Assembly (NCBI GenBank): GCA_001430745.1
Contig: KQ482042.1
Coordinates: forward strand, 1,792,482 to 1,831,340
DNA: 38,859 nt
Origin: Auxenochlorella pyrenoidosa
Taxonomy: Eukaryota > Chlorophyta > Trebouxiophyceae > Chlorellales > Chlorellaceae
Reading direction: 5' to 3'
The notes below the pieces were generated by a model, which saw nothing but the letters and a program-made list of their open reading frames with translations, searched no databases and was not told where the DNA came from. Shown in pieces: positions 21,701 to 36,400 of the stretch. Both the position numbers and the translations under genes were made by a program. Every line of letters starts with the position of its first letter. Within the stretch, counting starts at the first letter, position 1.

Positions 21701-24700
21701 GTGGAGCGCTGGGCGGCCGCCGCGGCAGGCATGTTTGCAATGCTTTGGGCAGTGGGCGCGGTGCTGGCGAGGCAGGTCGGCTGCTCGCTGTCACACTGAG
21801 TGCTTTAAAAGCAGGCTGCTGCTGCTCCTTGCTCAACAGCCTGCCGGCTGCTGGGTAAGTCCGGGCAGCAGCAGTCGCTGGCCGCTGGCTGCCGACAGCT
21901 GCGGGCAGGCAGTCAACCGGCAACGCCGATGGCGGCTTTCTTGCAGCCAGGGGCTGCAGGCTGTGCACCGTGTGGCGGGCTGACCTATCTGCCGCGCTGC
22001 GGGCAGGAAGCTGCACCCTCAGCGCGCCGTCTGTGCTCACATCCCCGGCCTGCCCGCCAGCAGCCAGGGGCCCGCAGGGCTCTCTGCAGAAGGTCCAGCA
22101 GCACACCTCTCCGGCTGACCCCACGGTCAGCAGGCTGCGGCTGTTAAGGAACGCCAAACCCTGCACCAGGCTGCCTGCGGGTGCAGCCAGCTCGTGGCAG
22201 GGCAGGCTGCGCACCACTGCAGCCGCCTCGGCGCACTCCTCATGGTCGCCGCCACTGAGCGCATCCACAACGGACAGCAGGGCCTGCAGCCCCCACACCT
22301 TGAGCTGCCCGCCGGCTGCGCCAACCACCAGGAAGCTGCCTGTGGGGTCCAGGGCCGAGGCCAGGCCGGGGCTGCCCATGCACCGCGGGACGTCGAGCAC
22401 ACAGCGCCCATCAAAGCAGCTGAACCCCAGGAGGCGCCCGCTGTCTGTCAGCGCCAGCACATGCCGTCCATCCGGCAGGATCTGAACCTGGGATACGCGG
22501 CTGCCGCCCTCCACAGGCACCTGCAGCTGCGGCTGCATACTGAGGGTGCTTCGCAACACGATCACCGGCCGAGCCATGCTGGCAGGGGCAGGGATGCTTT
22601 GCTTGCTGCCGGCGGGGCCGGCTGGCTGGCGGGCTGGCGGCCCCGTACTCCCAGGGCGCAGCAAGAGTGCAGCAACAGCCAGTTGCTTGCCATTAGCGCT
22701 GACGGCCATGGCGGTGGCATGCAGTGGGAAGCCAGCCAGCACAAAGGTTGTAGGTGTATAGGAGCGCTGGGCGGCGTAGGCGCAGACACAGCCGTCCTCG
22801 CCTGCAGACGGGCGGCATGGGAGGCGAACACTGGCACCTGAGCAGGTGAGGGCCATGCACAATAATCACAAATGTCATGCTCATACCACAGCATCACAAG
22901 CAGACGCCTGCCCTGCCCCACTCACCCAGGCTCAGCAGCACTCGTCCATTGCAGGCAAAAGCGAGCTGAGTCATGGCGCCAGTGTGCTGCCGGCTCTCCT
23001 GGAGCAGCACCGCACTGGCAGCATCAAAGATGCGTACCACGCCGCCCCGGAAGCCGCACGCCACCTCTGGCTTCTCGGGGTGGCAGGCAAGGCTGCAGGG
23101 CGAGGGAGCGGGTGCGCCAGTTGGCACATCCAGGCACGCTGACACGGTGGAGAGCCTCGGAACTCCTCTGCAAGTGGTGGGCTGCAGCACAGCCAGCCCC
23201 CACTCCACCTGCAGTGAGGACGTGCTGTTGCCCTGAGCCCGCCTCACCAGAGCACCGCCTCCCCGGGCGCCGTCAGCTCCAGCACCTGCTGGTGGTCGGC
23301 GGCGCTCCACACCCTCACCGTCCCGTCCGCGCCCGCTGTGCAGTACTGCAGCTGCCCCTGCTGCTGCCCCTCCCTGCCCTGGCCTCCGGGGGCGCTGCCT
23401 GCAGGCGCCGTGCCCAGCAGGGCCACGGCGTGCACCGCTGCCGTGTGGGAGCGCAGCAGAGTGCAGTAGGACGAACGCCTGACATCCAGCAGGCTCACTG
23501 CGCCGCCATCCGTGCCCACTGCCACCCACAAGCCATCAGGCGAGAGGCCAATGCCTGCGGCGGGGGCATGCAGGAGCGACATCGCTTGCCAACACAGCCG
23601 CAAAGCTCTCGGGGCTGGCAGCGGGTCAGGGCTGCAGCTCACTCTAGCATGCCGAGGATTTTTCGACAGGGCAGAGACCTCTGCCAGCGCAGCGCCCCGA
23701 CCCGTGCGCACTAGCGCTTACCTGTGACAGCCCCGTTGTGCGCCGCCTCCAAATACGCCTCCTGCAGATCACCTCCCCACAGCCGCAGCCTGCCGTCGGC
23801 GCTGCCAGTTACGCAGAAGCCAGCGTGCGCAGCCAGCGCCGTTAGCGCTCCGTCGTGCGCCTGCGCCACGCTCTGCACCGCCCTGGCCTCCAGATTGACC
23901 GCGTAGAGCGCCCCTGCGGCAGGCAGAGGGAGCGGGGCATGCTTGCGGCTGTCTCCACTGTGGGAGACTGCATGAGGCACACCACTGCAGCAGCAGGCCT
24001 ACTCAGGCAGCAGAAACAGCGTCAAGAGGCAACAGGGCACAGCCCCATGCGCCTAGGCCCACCAGAGGCGGTGCCTGCAAGCAGGCAAGCCGGGCACAGC
24101 GGCCGTTCCCGCATCGGCGGCTCAAACGCCAGGCAGGTGAACACGTCTCCAACTGTTGTGGAGGTGGGGCTGGCCAGTGTGCCACAGCTGTAGGGGCGGC
24201 GCTCTGCAGGGACGCCACCCATGGGCACAGACAGACCGCGCAGCTGGCCGTCCTTGAGCCTGCAGGCATGGGGGAGGAACAGAGGAGGGCAAACATAGGT
24301 GCATGACCTCACTGCAATGCAGGGAGTGGCAGAGCGGGGCAAGGAGAGGTGCAGCAGGCGGCCGGGCAGCCAGGGTTGCAGGGTAGGAGCAAGCAGCCCG
24401 CGGCAGGTGGCATCGGCCTTGCCTGTGCACTCGGATGCTGTTCTTGCCGCAGGTGACCAGGCGGGAGGGGTCGTGGGGCAGGAAGCGCACCGCCTGGATG
24501 TTGTACTCGCTCGCCTGCCTGGCCAGCTCCCTTGGCCTGCCCAGCACGGAAGTGCCGCCCCCACCACCAGCACCGGCAGAGCAGCCTATTGCAGCCCAGC
24601 AGGCCGACAGGTCCCACAGGGCCAGCTCTTGGCGGCCCTGGGCATCAACACCTGCTGTAGCCAGCGCAGCACCATCGGGCGACAAGTCGAGGCACACGAT

Positions 24701-26107
24701 GCCGCCGGCATGGCCTGAGGGGCAGCATGTGAAGGAAGTGGAGGAGGGGTTTAAGCCAGTGCAGCGGAGCTGGAGTCGCGCCTACAGTGCAGACAGGCCA
24801 GAGAGGATATGAGGAGATGCACTGGGCTGCCTGTACAGTTGCAAGGAGGAGCTTACCAGGCACAGTGGCCAAGCACTGCCCCTGCTGCAGGTTCCACTGC
24901 CGCAGCGCTGCCCCCGAACCCTCCTCCACAGACGCCAGCCAGGTGCCATCAGCTGAGAGCGCCAGGGCTTTGACTGCCCTTGCATGCCCACGCAGGTACC
25001 GTTGCCGCCCCTGCTGCTGCTGTGGGGCAGCGCCGCTGAGCGCAAGCTGCATGACCACAATCATACAGCCGGCAGCCCACACAAGCTCCTGGCTGCCGTC
25101 CCCGCTGCCTGGCACCCAGTGCAGCAGCCCTGGGTGGCGCCCAGAAAAGGCTGCAACACGCTCCAGCTGGGCAATCGGCAAGGGATGCAAGGCAAGCTGC
25201 TGCTGCATCTCAGCAGCTGGCTCCTCTGAAGGCTGCGGCTGCCCTGCGGGCCGCCCCTGTGGCGATACTGGCCTGCTCGGCACCCCTGGGCGAGGCGACA
25301 GGGAACGAGGTGGCCGGGGCGCTGCGATGCGCGCGCTGCCTGCAGGCGGCGCCGCTGGCACCCACAGCGTGCGCGCCTGTGCCGTGTCAAAGGCTGCGCT
25401 GAGAGCCAGGTTGTGAGGCAGGGTTGGCCAGTCAAACAGAACGTCGGATGTGAAGGCGCCACGCACAACCATGTTGGCACAGAGGTGCAGAGATCGGAGG
25501 CGCACATATGGCGAGCCGCCACCGCCAGCGCCACTGGTGCAGGGCCCGCCGCTGCCGGCTGCAGCCTCGGCCACGGCTGCCATGTCTAGCGCCAGCAGTG
25601 TCCAGGCGTCATGCGCCGCAGGCAGGAAGATCTGCAGGCCGCCGGCGCGCCGTGAGCGCTGCGCCGCCTGCCCCCCAAACAGGTTAGAGATGGACAGGCG
25701 GTGCGCCTGGCGGTCGGCTGTCACAAAGTCGGCATGCAGCGCATACGTCTTGCCGGGGTCCAGGCGCAGCTGGAGGTATAGGAAGCGGTGGGGCGAGGCC
25801 TGGCCCGACAGGCGCAGGCTGTTGGCGGCTGGCACAGCACCTGCCAGCCGCACCACTGGCCGCCCAATGATGCGGTCCTGCAAAGCAGGGAATGATACCC
25901 CTTTCAGAGCTTGTTCCCTTCTCTCTGCAATTTAGCAACCAGGGTCCAGAGCTTGCCCGAGACAGCGAAAAAGCAAGGGCTGGCGCTGCTCACCACCGCC
26001 ACCGACACTTCGCCCGTGCGCTCCGCATCGCTGCGTGGCCATCCGTCCACTCCGCACTGCTTGAGGAGGTCTAACACCTGCCCCGCAGCCTGTCTGCGGG
26101 GCGGCAT
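18735..26107 (-). CDS. POC16: WDR90/POC16 homologue, DUF667 plus WD repeats
   Basis: Centriole/basal-body inner-scaffold protein (WDR90 in animals, POC16 in Chlamydomonas). Exons: 25994-26107, 24857-25877, 24423-24714, 24063-24259, 23722-23913, 23248-23554, 22926-23092, 20997-22801, 19957-20856, 19582-19823, 18735-19434; 1978 residues, against about 1750 in human. Residues 8-170 are a DUF667 (CFAP20-type) domain: LLKQCGVDGWPRSDAERTGE, RLSISNLFGG, RLRSLHLCANMVV, TSDVLFDWP. Two EMAP-like propeller blocks follow, each opening with a similar segment (HPGLLHWVPG..QELVWAAG and FCWLPGGSRQELLYAAG), separated by a Ser/Pro/Arg linker within exon 20997-22801. Typical repeat cores are ALALSADGTWLAS, ALAFSPDGSLLAS and GSADGRLRLWG. 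Introns after 24423 and after 20997 need GC donors (GCAAGG). The frame closes at TGA 18735-18737 with no internal stop. Exon 9's donor is the least certain. Confidence 0.88.
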
Positions 26108-26550
26108 TGGCAGGCCCTTCCCAGGGAGGGTGAAGGGCGTGCAAAGTAACGGCAGGGACCGCCTTGCGCTTTAGAGGGCTCTGCACGGAGGGACAGGCTA
26201 CGGAAGTGCAGCGAAACGCTGAACAAGAGCTGAGGAAGGTGGAAATTTGTGTCGCTGAGGTGGCAAAAGTTCACAAGGCGGCTCTTCTCTCAGTCTGTTG
26301 TTATTCATTTCTGGCTGCGAGCCGTTGAGCGTTCCCGCCAGCCCAGCCGTCTTGCAAGCCCCCGCCGCCACTTTCAGCCGCCTGCACAGCAGTGGGAGCT
26401 CCGGCACGGCGTTCAGGGTCCAGCAGCGCACTCAGACAGGCAAGAAAATGTCCTCCTGCGCTGCCGAGTATGCATGTGGCACCCATGGCAGTCGCTGCCG
26501 CCGCCGCTGCCAGCCGCTGCCCACCCCCTTACATGCTCACACTGTGCAGG
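26108..26550. promoter_or_regulatory. Bidirectional promoter region, WDR90 / NOP16
   Basis: 443 bases between divergent starts. The NOP16 ATG follows CTGTGCAGG, so a 5' UTR intron ending just before the start codon is possible. No convincing TATA box or known element was seen. Confidence 0.5.
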
Positions 26551-27696
26551 ATGGGCGGCAGCCTGCGGCGACACAAGAAGCACAAGCCCCGAATCATCAA
26601 GGTAAGGGGCCCTGCGAACGTCTGCCATCCTGCCTCTTGGGTCAGCGCAACGGGCTGCTGCCGCCGTCGAGCCTCTGACCCCGCCTCCCCCCTGCCCTGG
26701 CCCTGCAGCGCCAGAAGAAGAAGAAGCACGTGAAGAGCAACGTGCCACAGGAACTGGTGGTAAATGCAGACGAGATCAGGCAGAAGCTGGGAATCGAGTG
26801 AGCGGCAGTGGCAGGGCCATGACAGCGGGGGCACATGGCGGTTTGGGTGCAGTCCGGGTTGGTGCACGAGGTCACAAGCAGGGATTACAAGCAAACACAC
26901 ATACATGCATCATTTCATCGCGCTGCTTCAGCACCACCTGCTCTACCTGGCTGCGCATTCAACACGATGCCGTCCCCACTCACCTCCCCCTGTGCAGTCC
27001 CACCTGGGACGACCAGCAGCATGTGGACGCCAACTACGAGCGGGCGGGCCTGGTGGCAGACGTGAACGCCGCCTTTGGGCGCAACCGGCGGCGGGATGTG
27101 CTGCGGGAGAAGGCGGAGGCGGCGCCGGAGATGCTCGAGGCGCCCATCCAGGACGACGAGCTCAAGGCAGCATGCGCGCAGGTGGGGCGGCGCCGCATGC
27201 CTGGGGGGGGCCTGCCTTGGAGCAGGGCGCACGTGTGAGGAGGATGGGGGAATGCTTGGGATGTTGTGTACTGGGCGGGGTGCAGGGTCGGCAGCACAAG
27301 GAAGCATGTGGAGGTGAGGAAGTGCAGCCCAGGCTGGGAAAGTTGGAGACAGCCAGAGCATGGGTGCCTAGGCAGGGCACAGCGTGGTGTTGGGTGGCTC
27401 GCATCGCTCAGCTCTGCCACCTCACCTCCGCCTGCCCGGCTGCCCTGCGCTGCGCCCTGCTGCAGGTGCGCAGCACCGGCAAGGCCGCGCCCAAGCGGCT
27501 GACGACCCACCAGCGGCAGATTGTGGGCCGCCTGCTGGCCGCGCATGGCGACGACATTGCGGCCATGGCGCGCGACCGCAAGCTCAACTCCATGCAGCAC
27601 CCGGAGGGGGTGCTGCGTGCGCTGGTGGAGAGCTACCAGCACTGGAAGGAGGGCAGCGGCGTCGACTTCCGGGTGCCCCACAAACGCCTCTGGTGA
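26551..27696 (+). CDS. NOP16: Nucleolar protein 16 (NOP16), 60S ribosome biogenesis
   Basis: Nucleolar factor of early 60S pre-ribosomes. Exons: 26551-26601, 26709-26797, 26998-27181, 27466-27696, all in phase; 184 residues, as in yeast and human (about 180-230). Basic N-terminus MGGSLRRHKKHKPRIIKRQ followed by KKKKHVK, a nucleolar-type signal. Middle PTWDDQQHVDANYERAGL. C-terminal family core VGRLLAAHGDDIAAMARDRK followed by LNSMQHPEG, corresponding to HGEDYKAMARDEKN in human. The tail is FRVPHKRLW. The first intron has one of the few GTAAG donors in the window. A perfect hairpin starts 4 bases after the stop codon. Confidence 0.9.
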
Positions 27697-27699
27697 CGC

Positions 27700-27735
27700 G
27701 CCGCTCTCCGACTGTCTAAGCAGTCGGAGAGCGGC
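27700..27735 (+). other. Perfect 15-bp inverted repeat right after the NOP16 stop
   Basis: Left arm 27700-27714 (GCCGCTCTCCGACTG), loop TCTAAG (27715-27720), right arm 27721-27735 (CAGTCGGAGAGCGGC), no mismatch. It starts 4 bases after the TGA of NOP16 and so lies in its 3' UTR, where it would form a very stable stem-loop. Confidence 0.95.
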
Positions 27736-28386
27736 TGGGGCGAAGCTCTCGCTGCTCCCCAGCCCTTCATGTTTGACAGCAAGCGCAGTCTGGCTCCTCT
27801 CCACGCTCTCCCCAGTCCATGCTGTCTCTTCCCAGGGCAACCCGCCCTGCACCCTGCCGCTGACTCGTGTGACCGCCTACTCTCTGTACTTGTTTCCCGG
27901 TCTTCCCACAACCCTGCCGCACCCCTCTGCCCTGCTTGCCACTCTGCCATGGCTGTCAAAAGCGGTGTTTACCAGCGTGCAAATGTCACGCAAGGGAATG
28001 CTGCCTAGAAGAGCGGCCAAAGAAGACGGGAGTGGAGCCTATGGTACACAGCCAATGCGCAGTGCAGACCAGACCAGCTATCGGGGTCGGGGTGGGGGGG
28101 GCATCAGCAGAGCGACGCAGGGGAAGAGGAGAGGTGGGCGTTCTGTGCCAGACAGTGGGGAGACGGAGCAGAGGGGAGGCGACTGACTCTAGGGGGAAAG
28201 ACGATATGCAGGGTGAGGATGGAGGAGGGGGTACGTTCGGTCGCGCCGTGCGCTGAGCAGGCAGCGCTGCAGCGCCGCCATTATCGCGGCCCTGCCGCTG
28301 CCTCGCGCCCGGCGTTCACGCTAGGCTGGCGCGCTGCCGGCCGGCTGCGTGGGGCCGCAGCGCGTCGCGCCCTGCAGCCGCGCCGC
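27736..28386. other. Convergent 3' UTRs of NOP16 and DAHP synthase
   Basis: Region between two convergent stops, after the hairpin. No TGTAA is seen on either strand in this interval. The right part (28100-28390) is G/C-rich with GGGG runs. Nothing coding is recognised. Confidence 0.5.
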
Positions 28387-31739
<3,353 letters not shown>

Positions 31740-32200
31740 GTCCGTGTCTGCGAGCTGCAAGGGCTGCTGAGCACGGCGAGGGATTGAAAGAGGGCCTGCC
31801 AGGGGAGCTGCGAGCAATTGGCAGTGTCCCTCAGCCACAGCATGGCACCTCAGACGGGGGTGGTAGAGGGCCAGGACAGCGTTTCCGGCATGTGTACACA
31901 GCACATTTGCTCTTATGAACGAAAAGCACCTGCTCTAACTCGGGTCGGCGGAGTCGGAAGAGTATGGGGGAGGTCGCTGCGAGAGCTTCCAACCCTCACA
32001 GCGCTCAATTTAGGGCAGTAGTCCAGGTGCGTAGGAGCAGACGATCGGTGCGGTCGATCTGTTCCAGGCCGGGCACTGCCGCCGCTCTGCCGCTGCCAGC
32101 TGGTTCACGGCCGCCTCTCGCCGTCCTTTGTGGCACCTGCATTCCCCAACCTGCACGTGCAATACAACATTCGCTTCAGGAGTGGTCCAAGGACCACCGC
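31740..32200. promoter_or_regulatory. Bidirectional promoter region, DAHP synthase / unknown gene
   Basis: 461 bases between divergent starts. The plus-strand frame of the unknown gene stays open back to an ATG at 31964, so part of this interval could be coding or leader. No clear core promoter element was seen. Confidence 0.45.
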
Positions 32201-33035
32201 ATGTTTGTGGCGGCGATGGAGGAGCTGGCAGGGCAGCTGGCGGCTCTTCAGCCACCACAGCCGCGAGATTCCAAGGCCCTGCCAAAGCATGAGCGCACCG
32301 ATGCCGGCGGGCATTCACAGCTGCTGCAGCGGGTGCTGGCGCGCGCCCCTAGTGAGCGCCTGGCCGCCTATGTGGCTGGCAGGCTGCCGCTGGGATCGCT
32401 GCAGCGCGGGCTGCCGGAGCAGTTGGACCAGAACCTTCGCCTGCTGGGCGTGTTGGCGGCAGAGATGCGCCGCTTTGTTGCACAGCTTGAGGCGCTTGCC
32501 GAGAGCGCTGCTGCAGCAGCGCTGGGAGACATTGAGCCTTCCGTGCAAGAGGATCCCTTGAGCAGTGGAGTTGCAGCTGCAGCCAGCGATGGCGCGCTGC
32601 TCATGGCGGGCGTGCTGGAGGGCATCGCGAAAGAGACTACTCTCATTGTGAGGGCAGGGGAGGGCTACATGCCAGGCAAATGTGGCATGTGTAAGAGGGC
32701 TGCCGGCACGCGCAGGTGCAAGCTGCCTGCCCAATGCCAACTGTCTGCGCAAACCTCTGCTGCGAGCTGCTGTGCCCTCCCTCCTCACCTCCCTAGCCCA
32801 TCCAACTGTCTTTTGTCCGTTGAGCCAGGCCTTGCTGCGCCAGCTCAAGTGTGCTATCCACCTCGTGCCACCCCCCATGTGCCTGCAGGAGTCAACCGCT
32901 GAGCGAACGACGCTGACAAGCCCTCCAGAGGAGGTGTCGGCTGCAACCACAGCACTGCAGCTGAGGCCGTTTGTGGATGAAACTCTGCTGGCGGCAGCAA
33001 TGGAGGATGACACTCAGCAGGAGGCAGCAGGGTAG
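32201..33035 (+). CDS. Unrecognised 217-residue protein
   Basis: Two exons, 32201-32647 and 32829-33035, with a GTGAGG donor, a CAG acceptor and a phase-0 junction. The first exon is mostly helical-looking: LLQRVLARAPSERLAAYVAG, a Leu-rich EQLDQNLRLLGVLAAEMRRF segment, then an acidic/Ala stretch. The second exon has a Thr/Glu-rich segment and ends in acidic MEDDTQQEAAG. No signal peptide, membrane segment or catalytic motif was seen. I do not recognise the family. The frame is open upstream to an ATG at 31964, which would add 79 Arg/Ala-rich residues; alternatively CTTCAG before GAGTGG at about 32180 is an acceptor for an upstream exon. A TGTAA poly(A) motif follows at 33360, which supports a real transcript. 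Confidence 0.55.
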
Positions 33036-33453
33036 TGGGGGCACCGTGGCTCCTAGCAGCAAGCTGGACAGGAGATGTCGACGTGCATGGCCACCGAAAA
33101 CCGGCAGAGCTGCTTCTCTGGTGAGTTACCTCACGCAAACATGTGTTGCTTGAATCCAAAAGTTAGCATGCTCTTGTTGTGCATTTGGGATCGGGCTCAT
33201 GGCTGGGCACAAACTCTCGCTTGCTGATGGGTGCTGCCTTTGACCACGCAGGTGAGGGCCAAGGTGCAAGCCCTGATGTGCAGCACCTGCAGACGATGGG
33301 TCAAACTAGCTCGCTAGGAAATTCTATCTGAATTGCCTGAGTCCAATCAACATGGCAGTTGTAACGTTACTCCATCAAGGCAGGGTTCACGCCTGAGAGG
33401 GAGGACCACAGGCCGTCGGCAGTGCGCTGCGCCCGTTGTGCCAGTGCACCCAG
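33036..33453. other. Intergenic between unknown gene and ZIP4-like gene
   Basis: Both flanking genes are on the plus strand. The interval holds the 3' UTR of the first, its TGTAA, and only about 90 bases from there to the ZIP4-like ATG. No further gene is seen. Confidence 0.55.
33360..33364 (+). terminator. TGTAA poly(A) signal of the unknown gene
   Basis: Plus-strand TGTAA 325 bases after the stop codon of the two-exon gene, in an A/T-richer stretch, and just upstream of the ZIP4-like gene. Confidence 0.55.
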
Positions 33454-36400
33454 ATGCCACTGCCAGGGCGTTCTGTTCCCTTGTTCGATCGTTTCTTCAG
33501 CAGACTCACGCTTCCTGGCAGAATGCTCGGGCCGGGCGACTTCCAGCAAGAGCTCGCCGCTGCACGAAGCCCCTCGGAGGAGGCGCTGGCCGCCGAGCTT
33601 GCTCAGGCTCTCGGAGGCTTCAGTGTAGATGAGGCCGACTTGCAGCCACTGCCCGGCGGCTCAGTCATGGCGACGGCCTCTGCAGCCAACGCCGCTCGTC
33701 AGCGAGAGGTTGCCAGTGGGGCAGCGGTGCTGGTGGAGCACGCTCGAGGCATCGTGGCCAGCGTGCTGGAGTCCTGCAGCACCCCTGGGGCCTCCTTCCA
33801 CAAGGAATGCGAGGCCCTGGCCAGCCTGTGCTTTGCTCTGCGCTCTGCCATCGGCTGCGCGGGGCTGCTCAGTGATGCCGACGCCGAGGCGCTCTTTGAC
33901 CTTGCTGCCACACTGTGGGTGAGCTGGTTTGCTGGGTTATTTGGTCTTCAGGCACTCCGCAATGCATGTATCCACAGCTTACCAGGATAGTTAGCAGCAC
34001 CCAGCCAGCTCTCCCTCCCATGCAGGGGGCTGCCCTTCAACGCACTTCTGCTGCAAGCATGAATGCTGCCGCCGATGCTCTGGAGAACATGGCAGAGGAG
34101 GTGTACAGCCTGATTGTGGAAGGCGAGGGCGGCGCAGACAGCCCTGGCTGCGCCGCCCGCATTGCCTTGTTCAGCAAGCAGGCCGCTAGCTGGGCGGCTG
34201 CCGGGAAGCGCGACCACACACAGCGCTGCCTGCAGCGTGCCATGGCCTACAGTGCGGCGCTGGAGGCCCAGGTGGCAGCGCCCGGGCCCTGCGAGCGGCA
34301 GGAGGAGAAGGTGATCGCGCTGTTCAGCCTCTACCTCGAGGGTGCCAAGTCGGCAGCGGACAACCGCCAGCAGGTGGGTGCTGGCTGAGTGCAGCAGGAG
34401 CTAGGTTGATATGGTGGGTGCTGGCTGGAGAGGCCATACTAAATCAACGGTGCTGTACGGTGAGCATCAACAGCACCGCAGCTGATTCCCTCGTTTGCGT
34501 GCCCATGCTTTGCCCTTGCTGTGTACTGCAGGCATTGGCCAACAACCTGCTCAGCCGGGCGGTGTCCCTGTCGCGCCACGCCGCCATTGGCCCCGACGCC
34601 ATGCTGTGCTGTGCAGTGGGCATTGCAGAACTGCAGCTGTCTCAGGCCCATGCCATGCTGGACTCTGGCGGCACCATGTCCAGCCTGGCAGCCGCACTGC
34701 TGTCCTCATCTTACCAGCAGCTCTGCAGCAAGTCACTGGCAGACGCAGCAGCCAGCGGCAGCCCACATGCTACTGGCCTGTTGGATGCCAAGAAGCAGGC
34801 CAGTGCAGGGCTGGCGCCCTGTGTTGCTTGCAGTCGCCCACGCATGCGACTTGGCCGACTGTTGGGCACACACCTTGGTGCAATGTGCAAGCACGCGGGC
34901 TTTCACACCTCCCGTTTGCTCTGCCATGCCAACCCTGCAGGTGCTCATGCTGCTGTGCCGGGCGCACCTGGCCAGCGGGGACTCCCTGGCTGCCAGCAAG
35001 GCACTGGATAGCCTTGAGTTGTTGTGCCCTGGGGCAGCTGCTGCAGCCCCTGCAGGCCGGGTGCTCTGTGTGGACGTGCGGCTTGCAGCAGGCAGGGTGC
35101 CAGAGGCCCTGCGCTTCCTCACCAGCTGCTTTGCGGAGCGCTTGCAGGATGACAGTCTGTCGTGTGCAGCTGCAGAGCCTGGTGCTGGCACCGCGCCGGC
35201 AGCGTTAGCAGGCGGAGAAGCGGTGGCTGCCTTCCTGGCCGGCCTCAAGCAGGCGCTGCGCTACATCAGCGAGGAAAACCTGCCCAGCTTCCAGTCTGCT
35301 GTCAGCGGATTCGTTTGGAAGGCCACAGCTACGGGCGCAGCTGCCCCTGAAGCGCTCCTGGCCCTCGTGCAGGCGCTGCTGGCGCAGGAGGAAACCCAGG
35401 CCAGTATGAAACTGCGCCGCTTGCTGCCCTGCAACACGCTCCTCCTGTCTGTTCTGTGCGTGCCCCAGCACTAGGACGTGGCAGGACACTCCCAACTTGC
35501 AGCACCCTGCCCCCTCCTCATACTACCTGCAGGCTCTGTGCCAGCGCCTGGTCCTGCAGGCCCTTGCAAACGATGACGTGTCTGCTGCCCTGCACAGCAA
35601 GGCTGCTGTGCTAGCACAGGTGCATGCGCTGCTGTGGCACCATGCTGCGCAGCGCTTTGAGGGCTTTGCTCCTGCTGCGGCCAAGGAGCTGTTCGCCGCT
35701 GCCTTCCAGTTCGCCCGGCCCGAGGCGCGGGCGAAGACTGCCCGCGCGCTGGCCACCTGCCACAGCAGGCTGGGAATGCACCAGAGGGCAGCAGAATGGC
35801 TGGACATAGCAGCCCATCACGAGCAGCAGCCCAGCAGCCTAACGCAGCTGGCACGCCTGCAGCAGCTTGTGTTGACGGGGGATGCACCACAGGTGGGCTG
35901 TACAGCACCATTACGGCATGGCATCCTGCTGCTTTGTTGCGTTGTGTACGTGCTAGGCCAGGAAGATCTGCCCGCATCTGGCTGTGCATGGTGGTTGCCT
36001 TTGCTTGTCTCACAGCCGCTGCTCTCCCTCCCGCCCTTGCTTGGAAATCGGAAATGCAGGCAATTGCAACGATCCGCCGGTTTGCCTCGTCGGCCTGCTC
36101 AGACTTCCACATTTCGCTGCTGCCAGCACTCTGCCAGGCGGCTGCAGGAGCGCAGCAGCCAGATGTGTACAAGGAGGCTGTGGGCGCTGCTGTGCAGGCC
36201 CTCATCAGCGGGGAGGGGCCTGGCGCCTCGGCCACCTTGCCACCAGGCCAGGAGGCTGCGCTGCTGCTGGCGCAGGTGCAGGCAATCGATGCCTGCCTGA
36301 AGGCGGCCCGTGCGCAGGCAGTCTCAGCTGCGGGGCCAGCTGACAGCGGGACTGCGGCCCTGCTTTCCGAGTTAACTGCAGCAGTGAAGCTGGCTGCACA

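Noticed and set aside
23093..23247. Earlier acceptors for WDR90 exon 7 (giving residues such as VEWGLAVLQ)
   Set aside because: They are out of phase or give a stop with the preceding exon. CTGCAG at 23093 restores phase and the repeat start LCLACHPEKP.
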